Positions 44,601-54,904 of a stretch of DNA of 64,000 bases are shown in pieces; within the stretch, counting starts at the first letter, position 1; the number at the start of each line of letters is the position of its first letter. The stretch is from Monarcha castaneiventris obscurior (Eukaryota > Chordata > Aves > Passeriformes > Monarchidae): positions 39,285,501 through 39,349,500 of the forward strand of contig JAMPIT010000575.1 of assembly GCA_026261815.1 (NCBI GenBank), given 5' to 3'. Position numbers and translations under genes: made by a program. The notes beneath the pieces were generated by a model. It saw nothing but the letters and a program-made list of their open reading frames with translations. It was not told where the DNA came from and searched no databases.

Positions 44601-46387
44601 TACTGAGTCAGTCAGCATTATTTTATAACTAAATTTGCAGTTTCTCTTTAATGCTTCCAGAATATCTTTTTAGTAGTCGTCTGAATGACAAGAGATCTGT
44701 TCTGATTATGCTTGAGGGATTCTTTGAGTTACTGTAACATGAGATATGAGACATACAGATGTTTAGTCTTAACCCATGTCATCTGTGCCACAGTAGAAAT
44801 TGTGCTTATTCTGACACCATTATAATAAGACCCCTCAAACATTTTATTTGTTTCTACTGACTGAAATAATGTTTACTTCATGCAACATGATTCTCAGCAT
44901 TTATGAAGTGATCAGATACAGCATATTCTTTGGAAGAATAAAAAGTTCTCAAAGAATAAATGCAATGCCCACATACAAGATCAGTGGTCTGGTATAATTC
45001 TGGTTGCTAGAAAATGGTGCTTTGTAGCCTCCTAGCTTCCATTAGTCTGTTTACCTTCATCTCTGCCTTTCTGGGGCCAGCAGCAGCTGACTAGTTCTAG
45101 CACTGTGGCACCAACGGGACTTTGCCGGGCACACTGAACAAGGGAAAGGCAGAGGTCTGGAATGTCCTTGGCTCCTTGTCCATGGACCATACTCCTGAGA
45201 GAAGAGTATTACACTGGTTGTCCATTATGTTAAGATGAGTTTTTAGCACATATCTTCAATCTACCTGTGCAAGTTTGCTCTACTGATGTAATTTTAATGC
45301 CCAGAGGCCTCTAATCTCATTGAGTTGAGAAGCAGTTCTTTTTGCTTCCCAGCAGCATCATTTACCCTCATAATGTAGCTTTTTTCAGCTAATACTAAAT
45401 AACTCCATTCTGTCTGCCTTTTTTTTCATCAGATTGAATCGCAGAGGGTAAACTGGAGTTCACAGAGTCGCAGGTAAAATGTTCCTTGAAAAATTATCTT
45501 GATGGGTGCAAAAGTAAAAGGGGCTATTCAAATTTTCTAGTAACAGAAAGTTTGTAGAATGTGGTTACTTCTCTTTTTGAGAAGCTGCCTAAGCATATGT
45601 CATTCCTTTTTGATACTCTTCTCCTATTTGCTGCTTTCCATGCATGATAGATAGTGTGAGCAGAAAAAAGAGTGGGCATATTAAATAACACTTAGGATAT
45701 TTTCTAGTTTACTGTTTCTTCTCCCAGATAGCCCTAATTTCTGACACCAAAATTAAGTTCCTGCACTGAATCACACTCATTAGGAATCTAAACAAGTTAA
45801 ATAAGGTACCCACAGTGAAATAGCACAAATATCCCTATTAATCCTCCAAGAATTAAAATTGACAATCCTATCACATTGTCATGCAGGTTTCAGAGCAAAT
45901 TTCCTTTATTATTTATGTTATTAACTCAGAGGACTTATAGAGAATGAAGAGGTGGAGAAAAAGAACTTGTCTCATCTCACACCACAATACAATTCAGTGG
46001 CCCAACTCAGGCAGAATTTTCAGTGATGATATTAAATATTAGCCATTTAATAGAAGATCAATTACTTGTGAAGTTAGAGCATTAAGTGATATACTGCCAA
46101 ATACCACTTTGGCCATTGATTAATATGATGTTTCAGAGCACTGTTTGATCCAACCTAGCTAGAAATAGATGGAAAATGGCAAATAGTTGACTAAAGATTC
46201 CAGGATGGTGAATGGAGAACCCTGAGGAAACTTTGTCATTAGGTTTCAGAGCTGGAATTTCTTCTTGCTGGTTTCCACTGTACTTTTTCATAAAGAAAAT
46301 CTGATTGAAGAGAGAGCTGCAAAGTTTCCTGATGAGTGAAGAAAATGCTTTCTAGTGAGAAATCAATATGCATAACTTATCAAAAGT
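41647..46387. other. Unassigned non-coding stretch
   Basis: About 4.7 kb, AT-rich, with no recognised CR1, LTR, exon or RNA gene. A moderately GC-rich patch at about 43100-43420 has small overlapping open frames but no recognisable family. Confidence 0.5.
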
Positions 46388-46675
46388 AGATTGAAAAGTG
46401 ACTTAATTAAGGTGTATAAAGGTCTTCAGGGGAGGAAAATAGCAGATACTAATTGGCTCTTCAATCTTTTGGAAAAAGGATATTACAAGAGTGAAAATCA
46501 TTGGAAGTTAAAGCTAGAACAATTCAAATGCAAAATGCGACACAGATTTTTGACTATGGGATAATCAAGCATTTGAGGGATGGAGACGAGAAAAAACTGC
46601 AAGCAGTGATAGATTTCTTTGTTTCTTTTGTCTTCAAATGAAACTGCATACCTGTCTGGTAAACACGCTTTAGAT
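46388..46675 (+). mobile_element. Ancient CR1/L3-type LINE 3' fragment
   Basis: The plus strand reads 'AAAAGTGACTTAATTAAGGT', 'GTATAAAGGTCTTCAGGGGA', 'TACTAATTGGCTCTTCAATC', 'AATCATTGGAAGTTAAAGCT', 'AGAACAATTCAAATGCAAAA' and 'GTCTTCAAATGAAACTGCAT'. This is in the order of the 3' part of an old amniote CR1. A region of about 40 bp before the last motif is scrambled. No terminal repeat is preserved. Confidence 0.72.
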
Positions 46676-46739
46676 AAACTAACATAAATAGACTCAGAAC
46701 AATGTAGCAGTAAATTATATAGTCTGTGGAAAATTTAGG

Positions 46740-46955
46740 TGATTAAAACAGGTGATAAATTTGCTTCTGATTTTAACGGATGACCAATCACTCTCTAGGC
46801 AAGGGCTGGTCAATTTCTATGTATTTACAGTTCATTATAAAAAGCTGGGGGTCAGATCAATATAAGTACACTTGCACAGTTGTAGCTGATTTAATAAATC
46901 CTTTCAGTCTGCCCTGGAGTCTGTCCTTCCCCATTTTCTAGCACCCACAATACCC
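46740..46955 (+). mobile_element. Probable ERV LTR remnant, plus strand
   Basis: Three LTR landmarks occur in order with suitable spacing. A CCAAT box (TGACCAATCAC) lies near 46785, a TATA box (TTATAAAAAGCTGGGGG) near 46835 and AATAAA at about 46892. A U5-like stretch follows (CAGTCTGCCCTGGAGTCTGT, then CCTTCCCCATTTTCTAGCAC). The phrase AATAAATCCTTTCAGTCTGC is familiar from avian LTRs. Boundaries and target duplication could not be fixed, and family assignment is open. Confidence 0.5.
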
Positions 46956-48090
46956 AACTTGCTTGGCACATCAATCAGACTGCACAATCATGGAGGAGAG
47001 AAAAGTGTTCTCCAGTCCAGTCCTCACTTGCTGTGGTCCATGGCCTGGCTATCCCTCTCCCAGACTGCAGAACACAGGTTGTCTCAGTGTGCTTTGCTCC
47101 CAGATGTGAAGGACACAGTCTCTTATGGTATTAGTCTCAGTCTAGGACTGCAAGGGGCTCTAGAGACTTGAATTTCTCCAGCAAAGTGAAGTGTGCCATA
47201 AGACAAAAATTCAGCTCACTATCATTTACTGATTTCTCTCCCTGCTTTGTTTTGCCTGTTTATAATTGTCTTAGTGCAAATTTCTCAGTCTTCATTTCAA
47301 AAGTGAGAGTCTTCCATAAACCTCTGTATTTCTCTATGCATGACCACTCTGACAGTAACATTTACACATAAGGGCTAGGGCCCAGCAGGCTGGAGAGGAT
47401 TATGGTTCAAAGAGACATTGAAGATTGTAAGTGCAGGGCAAATAAAACAGATAAAGGGGAAACTGGGAACAATGAGATCAGATGACAGGAAAATATTACT
47501 CCTTCAACTGGGTGTTCTAGCTATCTATCTATCTTAGATGTTCGGTGGCATTTCCGAAGTATGTAAGGAAGATAAGGATTTTCCCTCAAGTGGAGTTTTG
47601 TATATTATATTCACTAAGCTCCAGCACTGCACTCAGAGAATTCATTCTTGTAGGCTGTCACTATGAAAATAATAAGATTAGGTGTATTTTCAGAATGAGT
47701 TGCAGGCGGCACTGGAAACATTTTATATCAATAATTTACGGCTTTGAGCCCATGGTGTATTACTTTTTGCTTGTTCCTAATCTTTTTTACCTTGAGATCA
47801 ACAGGACTGTTGTCACCAACTACAGTGGGAATTGGAAACATTAGACCTTTTCCCATTTCTGTTTCTCAGATGCATTCTTGGTGATAGTTAACATATAAGT
47901 CAGGGAAAACAACTTGCTGTTAAACCTGAGAAGTGTCCCTTTTCAGTGCAACATCCTCTGGGTATTCCTATGCTTTACAAGTGGTATTTAGTTTTTGTAC
48001 TATGTATCTCACAGACCCCCTCAGATTCCAAGTAGGTTGAGGTCATCTACTCTATCGCTGTGTCCCAAAGCAAGATCAGCAGCGTCTGTA
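46956..48090. other. Unassigned non-coding stretch
   Basis: No recognised element. A short ATCT microsatellite (CTATCTATCTATCT) lies at about 47520-47533. Confidence 0.5.
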
Positions 48091-48091
48091 T

Positions 48092-48345
48092 CATTCCTTG
48101 CACTTGTGCATCTAAAGAGACCTTGGAGAGCTCCAGTGATGTGGACTGCATAGCTGCTCATGGCAGTCTGATGCTGAACTTCACTGTCCTCACTGTTTTA
48201 AAGATTCTTCATATGTTTATTCCAATCTTTCTCACTGCCATTTAAAGCCATTAATTTTTGTCCTATCCTCCCTGGACACGGAGAATAGATCGCTCCTGCC
48301 GCTCTGCAGTAGCTTTTCTAATAGGTGAAGGCTGTGCCACACCTG
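48092..48345 (-). mobile_element. CR1 LINE fragment (older subfamily), antisense
   Basis: The plus strand reads 'GAGACCTTGGAGAGCTCCAG', 'TTCACTGTCCTCACTGTTTT', 'CCATTTAAAGCCATTAATTT', 'TTGTCCTATCCTCCCTGGAC', 'ACGGAGAATAGATCGCTCCT' and 'ATAGGTGAAGGCTG'. This follows the reverse complement of an older CR1 3' region (GACATGGAGAACAGATGGCTC...AAATATGTGAAGACTG). Similarity may continue weakly to about 48450. Confidence 0.82.
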
Positions 48346-50576
48346 ATTCAGTGCTCTTTATTGTCATCTAATTAAGTCCAATTATTTTATTTTCCATATT
48401 TCTGATTCTCATTGCTCTTTTTTACCCTGTCTCTCTCCCCCAGCTTTAAGCACAAACACAGGAAATGAATACTACAATCCCATTACCCAATGCAAAATAC
48501 ATTGCCACTTGGGTTACCCACCTTGTTAACGTTTTCCTTGGCCTGTCTGAGTTCTCATTATTATCTTCCATGTACTAATTTCTTCATTGATATTGATTGT
48601 CTGCAAATTATTTTGACTTAGGTGAATATTTGTCTCACAAAATAATTTGAAATATTATTAGGTGGACAGGTGCTCTGAATTGACTTTGAACGATAAATTT
48701 CCTTTATTAAGTTACCTTGACAATATCTTTTTTTAGTTTCATTTCCTGGCTGAACACCTTGCAAATTAAGCAGCATGTTTCTCTTTTCTTTGTTTTAAAG
48801 ATCATAGTAATTCACTGTAGATAAATCTCACCTCAAGCGTGTAAGCTTCAGTTTTCTTCTGGAGAATATTGATCGATGTTACACAGCCTTAAAACAATCT
48901 GTATGTTAAACCTTTCATTTTTAAGGTGTCTCTTCTCTCACACATTTACCTTTAAGTTGTAAGCAGAAGCCTTTTAAGACTTGGCCTGAAGGTTTTGAGT
49001 AACTCCTTTGAGGTTGGAAAGATAGATCTAGACATTTATAGTGTTTAGCACCTCATGGATAGAGAAAATCCATAGGTGGAATAAATTTCATTGATTCAGT
49101 GAAACACCACCAATTTTAGCTATTTAGGTTGCAGGTCAGCAGTCCACAGATTCTTATGAGATCAAGGCTTAAGTCGCATTATTGTGAGATAAGGTTTTGC
49201 ATTCAATTCTACAGGAAAATTGGAATGTGGTAAAACAGGACAGAGGCTCCATATGGGCCATGAATAACAATGTGTTTTTGCACACAGACCACTCAAGTGA
49301 AAAGTGGAGGGGACTATGCTCTAGCAAGGAAGGTGTTCTAAGTGTCCATCAAAAGGGTCTGAACACCTTGTAGGGAGACGGGTCATGGTGAGGCATTTAT
49401 CAGAAGCATTCCAGTCAGAAAACAGACCAAACTAACTTTCTTTTTCCTTGTCCACTGTTTTCTAAAAGTACAGTTAAAAATGAATCTCTGGAAAGCTATT
49501 ACTTTTTGTTCATTTGTGGGAGTAAACTAGCCTTTGATGTTTATCAGCCAGGGTATGAACACAGGACAACTAAATATTAAACTTCTGTGATGCAAATCCT
49601 TTTGTGAACATAGCTCTTAGTGTTGTCACGCTTGTTTCCCAGTCCTTTCAACAGCACTCAAGCTGTCTCACGGAGAAGAACATTGCTCTCAATTTACTCT
49701 GCTTTACTAAACAATAAACAAGACTCATCTTGTTTGAAGACCTTATTATGGTTACCACTTTCCTCAGATTTGACAGGAATATTTCAACACACAAAGATTC
49801 AGTGAAACAAGCAAAGAGTTAGACGCATGGTGAATGCCCATCCCATAATGCATGAATAGTTAAAACTCAGTGATTCCTGCTGGTTGCTCTGAATAAAGCA
49901 TTGCTGGAATGAGTTCATAATTGTATTTGTTGCAAATGTTGAGATAAAGAAAATGAAATGCTTGTGGCAATGAATTACTTAGATTGTTATCATATTACTA
50001 GTGTATGTTTTTTATCTGAAAAAAAACCCAAACCATTTTGAACATTAGCATTTCTGGCATTTTGTTATTGTGGTTTCTGCTCCAGCACCTTGGTTTTAAA
50101 TTTACAAGCATGAGTCAGGCTTCCATGGTACTTTCTTTGGCTTTTACTGCAATAAGATTTTTTGTTCACCCACAGTCTTAAATAACTAGGAAGACTGTGA
50201 CTCATCATCAGTCTCCTTCTACTTTCCTTCTCTTACACCACGATTTTATAAAAATTGAAATAAATTCCTTATAATCTACAAAATGTGCTATGGAAAACAT
50301 TCATTTTAAAACTAATCAGGAGTCTTCAATGGGAAAGATTTATCTATGATAACTTAATATGTCGTTATAACCACAGATGTGATGAATGGGAATTGTTAAG
50401 TTTTCTTTGAAGGAGGATTAATTTTCAATTAGAGTCACTTACAGTCCCTGGAAGAGTTCTTTTGGCACCCATCTTTCATTCAGCATGAAGTTTTCTCTAA
50501 ACAGAACTCAAAGGTGACATTTCTATAGTGATACTCAGCTCAGAAACCCTTGGTTAGATCTGAAGAGCTGGCAGTC
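48346..50576. other. Unassigned non-coding stretch
   Basis: About 2.2 kb of AT-rich DNA. No exon, RNA gene or repeat family was recognised beyond a possible weak extension of the CR1 on the left. Confidence 0.5.
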
Positions 50577-51957
50577 TGCATTGTGTTTGCATGGTAGGGT
50601 CTTGGTAGCCATGGATCTACAGGGATGGTTTCTGTGAGGAGCTGCCAGAAGCTTCCTCCATGGCCAACAGAGCCAGTGCCAGCCAACTCCAAGATGGACA
50701 AACCACTGGCCAAGGCCAAGCCCATCAGACATGGTGGTAGTGCCTCTGAGATAACACATTTAAGAAGAGGAAAAAAAAATTATGAGCAGCAGCAGCCAGG
50801 AATGAGAATATGTGAGAGCAACAGCCCTGCAGACCCCAAGGTCAGCACAGAAGGAAAGGCAGGAGGTGCTCCAGGCACCAGAGCAGAGATTCCCCTGCAG
50901 CCCCTGGTGCAGCCCATGGTGAGGTAGCTGTGTCCCTGCAGCCCATGGAGGTCCTTGGGGATGCAGAGACCCATCTGTGGTCCCTGGAGTACCCCATGCT
51001 GGAGCTGGTAGCTTCCTGAAGGAGGCTGTAACTCTATGGGACACCTGTGCTGGAGTAAGCTCCTGGCAGGATGTGTGGACCTGTGGAGACAGGAGCCCAT
51101 GCTGGAGCAGGTTTGCTGTCAGGACTTGTGATCCCACAAAAGGGGTCCATGCTGGAGAGGTTTAGGTTAGATATTATATTTAGGGAGTTTAAGGTTTGAT
51201 GTTAGGAGAAGGTTCTTCACCCAGAGGGTAGCTGGGCACTGAAACAAGGTCCCCAGAGAAGTGGTCACAGCACCAGCCTGACAGAGTTCAAGTTTTCAGA
51301 CAACATTCTCAGGAACATGGTGTAATTCTTGGGGTGTCCTCTGCAAGGCCAGGAGTTGGACTCAATGATCCTGATGGGTCTCTTCCAGCCCAGGTTAGTC
51401 TATGATTCTGTGATTCTATGTTCCTGAAGGACTTTACTGTGTGAAAGGGACACAAACTGGAGCAGTTTGTGAAGAACTGCAGCTCGTGGGAAGGACTCTC
51501 ATTGAAGGAGTGTGTAGAGGACTCCTGAGGGAGGGACCCCACATTGGAGCAGGGGAAGAGTGTGAGGAGTCCTTCCCCGAGAGGGAAGGGTGTGGCAGAG
51601 ACACCATGTGATGAACTGTCTGCAGCCAACATTCCCTTCTTTCCTGTGCTGCTACAGGGGAGGAGGTAGAGGTTGAGCCCTGAAAGATTGGAAGGGTGAT
51701 GGAAAAGTGTTTTAAGAATTAGTTTTAATTTCTCATTACACTACTCTGATTTGATTGGCAATAAATTAAGCTAATTTCTCAAACCTGAGTCTGGTTGTTT
51801 TTTTTTTTTTTTTGCCACAGTAAGTGCTGAGTGATCTCTCTCTGTCCTTATCTCAACCCAAAAGCCATTCATTTTCCCTTACAAGCCCAGCCGAGGAGGG
51901 AAATGATAGAGCTACTATGGTAGGCACCTGGCATCCAGCCAGGGGCAACTCACCACA
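50577..51957 (+). mobile_element. ERV LTR (family 1), full length, plus strand, interrupted by CR1
   Basis: On the plus strand it runs from TGCATTGTGTTTGCATGG, through GGTTTCTGTGAGGAGCTGCC and the TATA-like ACACATTTAAG (50754-50764). The long GC-rich repeat region (units like CCCATGCTGGAGCAGG) follows, then AATAAATTAAGCTAATTTCTC, a T16 run at 51800-51816, CTTATCTCAACCC, and the terminus GCACCTGGCATCCAGCCAGG...ACTCACCACA. Flanking pentamers CAGTC (50572-50576) and CAGTA (51958-51962) fit a 5-bp target duplication with one mismatch. A CR1 tail is inserted at 51160-51420. This copy is antiparallel to those at 10.8 and 17.1 kb. Confidence 0.9.
51160..51420 (+). mobile_element. CR1 LINE 3' end nested in the LTR
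   Basis: This is a 261-bp 5'-truncated CR1 in sense orientation. It begins TTTAGGTTAGATATTA, passes AGGTCCCCAGAGAAGTGGTC, AATTCTTGGGGTGTCCTCTG, CAAGGCCAGGAGTTGGACTC and AATGATCCTGATGGGTCTCT, and ends in the octamers TATGATTCTGTGATTCTATG. The LTR alignment continues directly on either side (CATGCTGGAGAG before, TTCCTGAAGGACTT after). The CR1 is therefore younger than the LTR. A near-repeat of the first 20 bases at about 51189-51210 suggests a small rearrangement at its 5' end. Confidence 0.95.
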
Positions 51958-52069
51958 CAGTACTAAGCTTTACAGCAGCTTCTCAGTGGCCTGCTCTCTT
52001 TTCCTTGTCTGCATAAGAAATGGAATATATTTCTTAGGATGTTTTTAGAGACACTGATGCCACCAGGCT

Positions 52070-52640
52070 TGGAAGTGGTGCTGACGTGATGATACTGGCA
52101 TGGTGATACCAGTGTGCTCAATCCATCTGTCCCAAGGGCTCTCCTGATTTCAGGGAAAGGTGCCCCCATTCCCTTCCCTATGCCCCTGACAAAAGAAACA
52201 ATTTGGACACGATTGGTATAGGAGAACAAAATTTGAGTTTATTTATCCTGCTTTAAGTGGTGGTGATCAAGCACAGGGCTGCTGGCAGCTGCGTAGACAG
52301 AAAGAACCAGTCTTAAGATAGTAGGCCTGCATTACTATCCCTTTTCCCGTTTCTTGGTCCTGTCTTCTACCTTCATCCATATCTTTCTCTGTGTCAGTTC
52401 CCTTCCAAGAAAGAATCAGTAAGAATATAAGTATTTTTTGTCCCAGCCTTGCTACATCCAGATGTTCAAATCTGGTATTAATGAGATGCATTCCTGGCCT
52501 GGCATTGCAAATTCTATTATCCAAAAATTCTGCAGTACCACCATCCATTATTTGTGAAGTTTGGTCATTCCTCTTATACATTCCCCTTAACCACCTGTTA
52601 AATCTGGACATCTGTCAAGGAGTTATCCTTAATCTTTATC
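52070..52640 (-). mobile_element. Possible ERV LTR, minus strand
   Basis: On the minus strand, a region with a TGTATAAGAGG TATA-like motif near 52576 leads, about 340 bp on, to GGATAAATAAACTCAAATT (AATAAA near 52240). A U5-like stretch AATCGTGTCCAAATTGTTTC then runs to GGCATCA near 52070. Spacing and composition resemble a retroviral LTR, and a 114-codon minus frame through it is probably incidental. I could not find matching ends or a target duplication, and it is not family 1 or 2. It lies only about 110 bp from the LTR ending at 51957. Confidence 0.4.
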
Positions 52641-54640
52641 AGCTTCTTTTACTGTTGTCTCTCATATCTAGCAACTTCTTGTGTCATGTCCAGTGGTTTC
52701 TTACATCCTGTCCAGCTAGGTTAATCTTGGTCCTAGTTAGCAACATAGTCATCTGTCTGCAGCCCTAAAATCTTGAAGAAAAATTTAAGGATTACAAAAA
52801 TTATGTTAGAAATTGAAACCTACAAACTATATATGCATGTTTTTATATACTATTATTATGTATATGATTGGTTAGAGAGCAGTAATGAAAACTTATTGCA
52901 TAGTGAAATGCTACCCTACTATGTGAGGAGTGCTTGAAAACATCACTGAAGCTGTGGAGTATGTACTCTAATTAGGTAAGAGCATATCTTATGTAATTAA
53001 GGGTTTTTAGGACTAGGTGGAAGAAGGGAACTTGACATTTTAAAGACTAGCAAGATACATGACTGTAACATCTAGATCACATTGATGCCCTGATGTCAGA
53101 AAATGAGTTGTTAGAAGTGTTGACTATCAGGAGACAGTGCTGCTCAATAGAATTGTGTGCCTAGGAGAAAGAAGCGACAGAAAAGGCATATGGAGTAGGA
53201 ACAGCAAGAAGATCCAAGATGACTGGATAAACACTCATAGCATGAATTTGGGATGAGGTTGAGTGAGTGCTTTTGCAAGAAACAATGTTTAAGGAACTGC
53301 TTTGCACTGCCAGCAAGGCAAGATGATTTTATTTATTGAGTCCATTTGTACTCAAGGAAACAGGATCGTTTCTGCTTTCTCATATAGTTGAAAACTTGCA
53401 ATGAAGAAGTCCGTCATTACTGGGATTTTCTTTTTTTTTAAATTTTCATGATGGAAATTGTGCAAAGGATCCATATTCCTCATGGCTTCTTCAGTGAAAT
53501 TAGTGCCCACTATTTCTTAGACAGAGTGCCAAAATAAAATATTAGATTCTATTAGATGAGCTAATTTATTGATCTGTGCTATTGTTAGCTAAGTTTTACC
53601 CTTGTTTTATAAGGATGATTATCGATTACTAAATGACCTTAATTTCAGTAAACAGCACAGAGAGTGAGTTAAATTGAGTTATTAATAATTAATTGCTAAA
53701 TGTTAGCATATGTTTGCATTGATCTTTGGCAAGGGGCTTAAATTCAGAAATTTGAAATGCTTCTGTAGTTTCTCCCAAGAAAGTAATTATTATTATATTG
53801 TTATTAGATTCCCTAGTAATTTTAAAGATAACAATTCAGCTCATTATAACTGGCACCATCTTTTCTTCCTGTTGCTGTCTTGTGATTAGCTCTATAGTTT
53901 AGTGACAACTTTGAACATACTTTATAACCACCTGGTCTCCTTGCCATTTCTAATCCAAAGTGTTCATAAACATGGCAAGGTTATTAATAGGCAAAAAAAA
54001 AATAATTCTTACATCATTGCAAGCTGGTACTGTTTAATTAATTTAGATAGCTTTCATGGATAAAGTAGGGGGGATTAGCCTTACATATTTAAGAGACTCA
54101 TTGGTTGTTTTGCGTGCTGCTTTTGTGATGAGTTCTGAGTTCCCGTGCCTCTTCCAAGGGTCAGTGCTTCCTTGTAAGTGAGGGTGAGTGGGGAAAATGT
54201 CTATGACTCTTCCTTTGTTCCTTGTACAATGCTAAACCCAGTTAATTTACATTTTAAGTACAGTGGATTGAGCTTGGTTGGGTAAAAGACAGACTTGAAC
54301 TCTGTTCTGCCTCTTCTGCTGCAAGGAAGATTTAGCAGGAAAGGGGAGCAGGAAAGGCAGCTCAGAGCCGTGAGAATGCTCAGACATGAAAGACATAAGG
54401 TCATCTGTCAACATCCAGCAGACACATTTGAAGATTCATCTTCTCTCATGAGGGTGTATGCCGTAACAACAGGACTTTCTCTTTTGTTTATTATGTCCAA
54501 CAGGTTGTAGAGTACCAAATATTTGTTATAAATACTAAAATCCCACTGATCTCTTGGCTTCTCTGTAATTAAAAACATCAGCAAAGTTAGGACTTCTGTC
54601 TCTGCTCTTCTGTCTCTGACTTCTCTCTCCTGTTCCTCAG
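52641..54640. other. Unassigned non-coding stretch
   Basis: AT-rich single-copy-looking DNA with short A/T runs. No exon, RNA gene or repeat family was recognised. Confidence 0.5.
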
Positions 54641-54900
54641 GAGGTGAAAAGGTTAGATGAATAGCAGGCAAGCCAAAAGGTGAATATTTTGTCTAGGAAA
54701 TGCTGGAATATTAAACTTCTAAAGCATTATAAGGCTAAATTCTCCAGCTGCTTGTTCAAATTGGATTCACCAGCAAAAATTAGGGATGAAGAACATGATG
54801 ATGATGACAATGAAGATACCTTACCTACTTGCACTGAAGTCTGCTACTCCTATGGAAAAGATCTTTCAGTGTCTCCTTTCTCTGATGTTCAGTCCCTAAG
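54641..54900 (+). other. Speculative exon with strong splice-site context
   Basis: A textbook acceptor (long pyrimidine tract, then CTGTTCCTCAG) ends at 54640, and a textbook donor (CTAAG then GTAAGA) starts at 54901, enclosing 260 bp. One frame is open from 54665 to the donor and includes an acidic run of Asp, Glu and His codons near 54790-54810. That frame has a stop at 54662, so if real this would be a first coding, non-coding RNA or untranslated exon. No protein family is recognised. It could be chance. Confidence 0.2.
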
Positions 54901-54904
54901 GTAA

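Noticed and set aside
50625..51137. Frames of 100-125 codons on both strands
   Set aside because: Same GC-rich LTR repeat region as at 17 kb, in opposite orientation; not coding.
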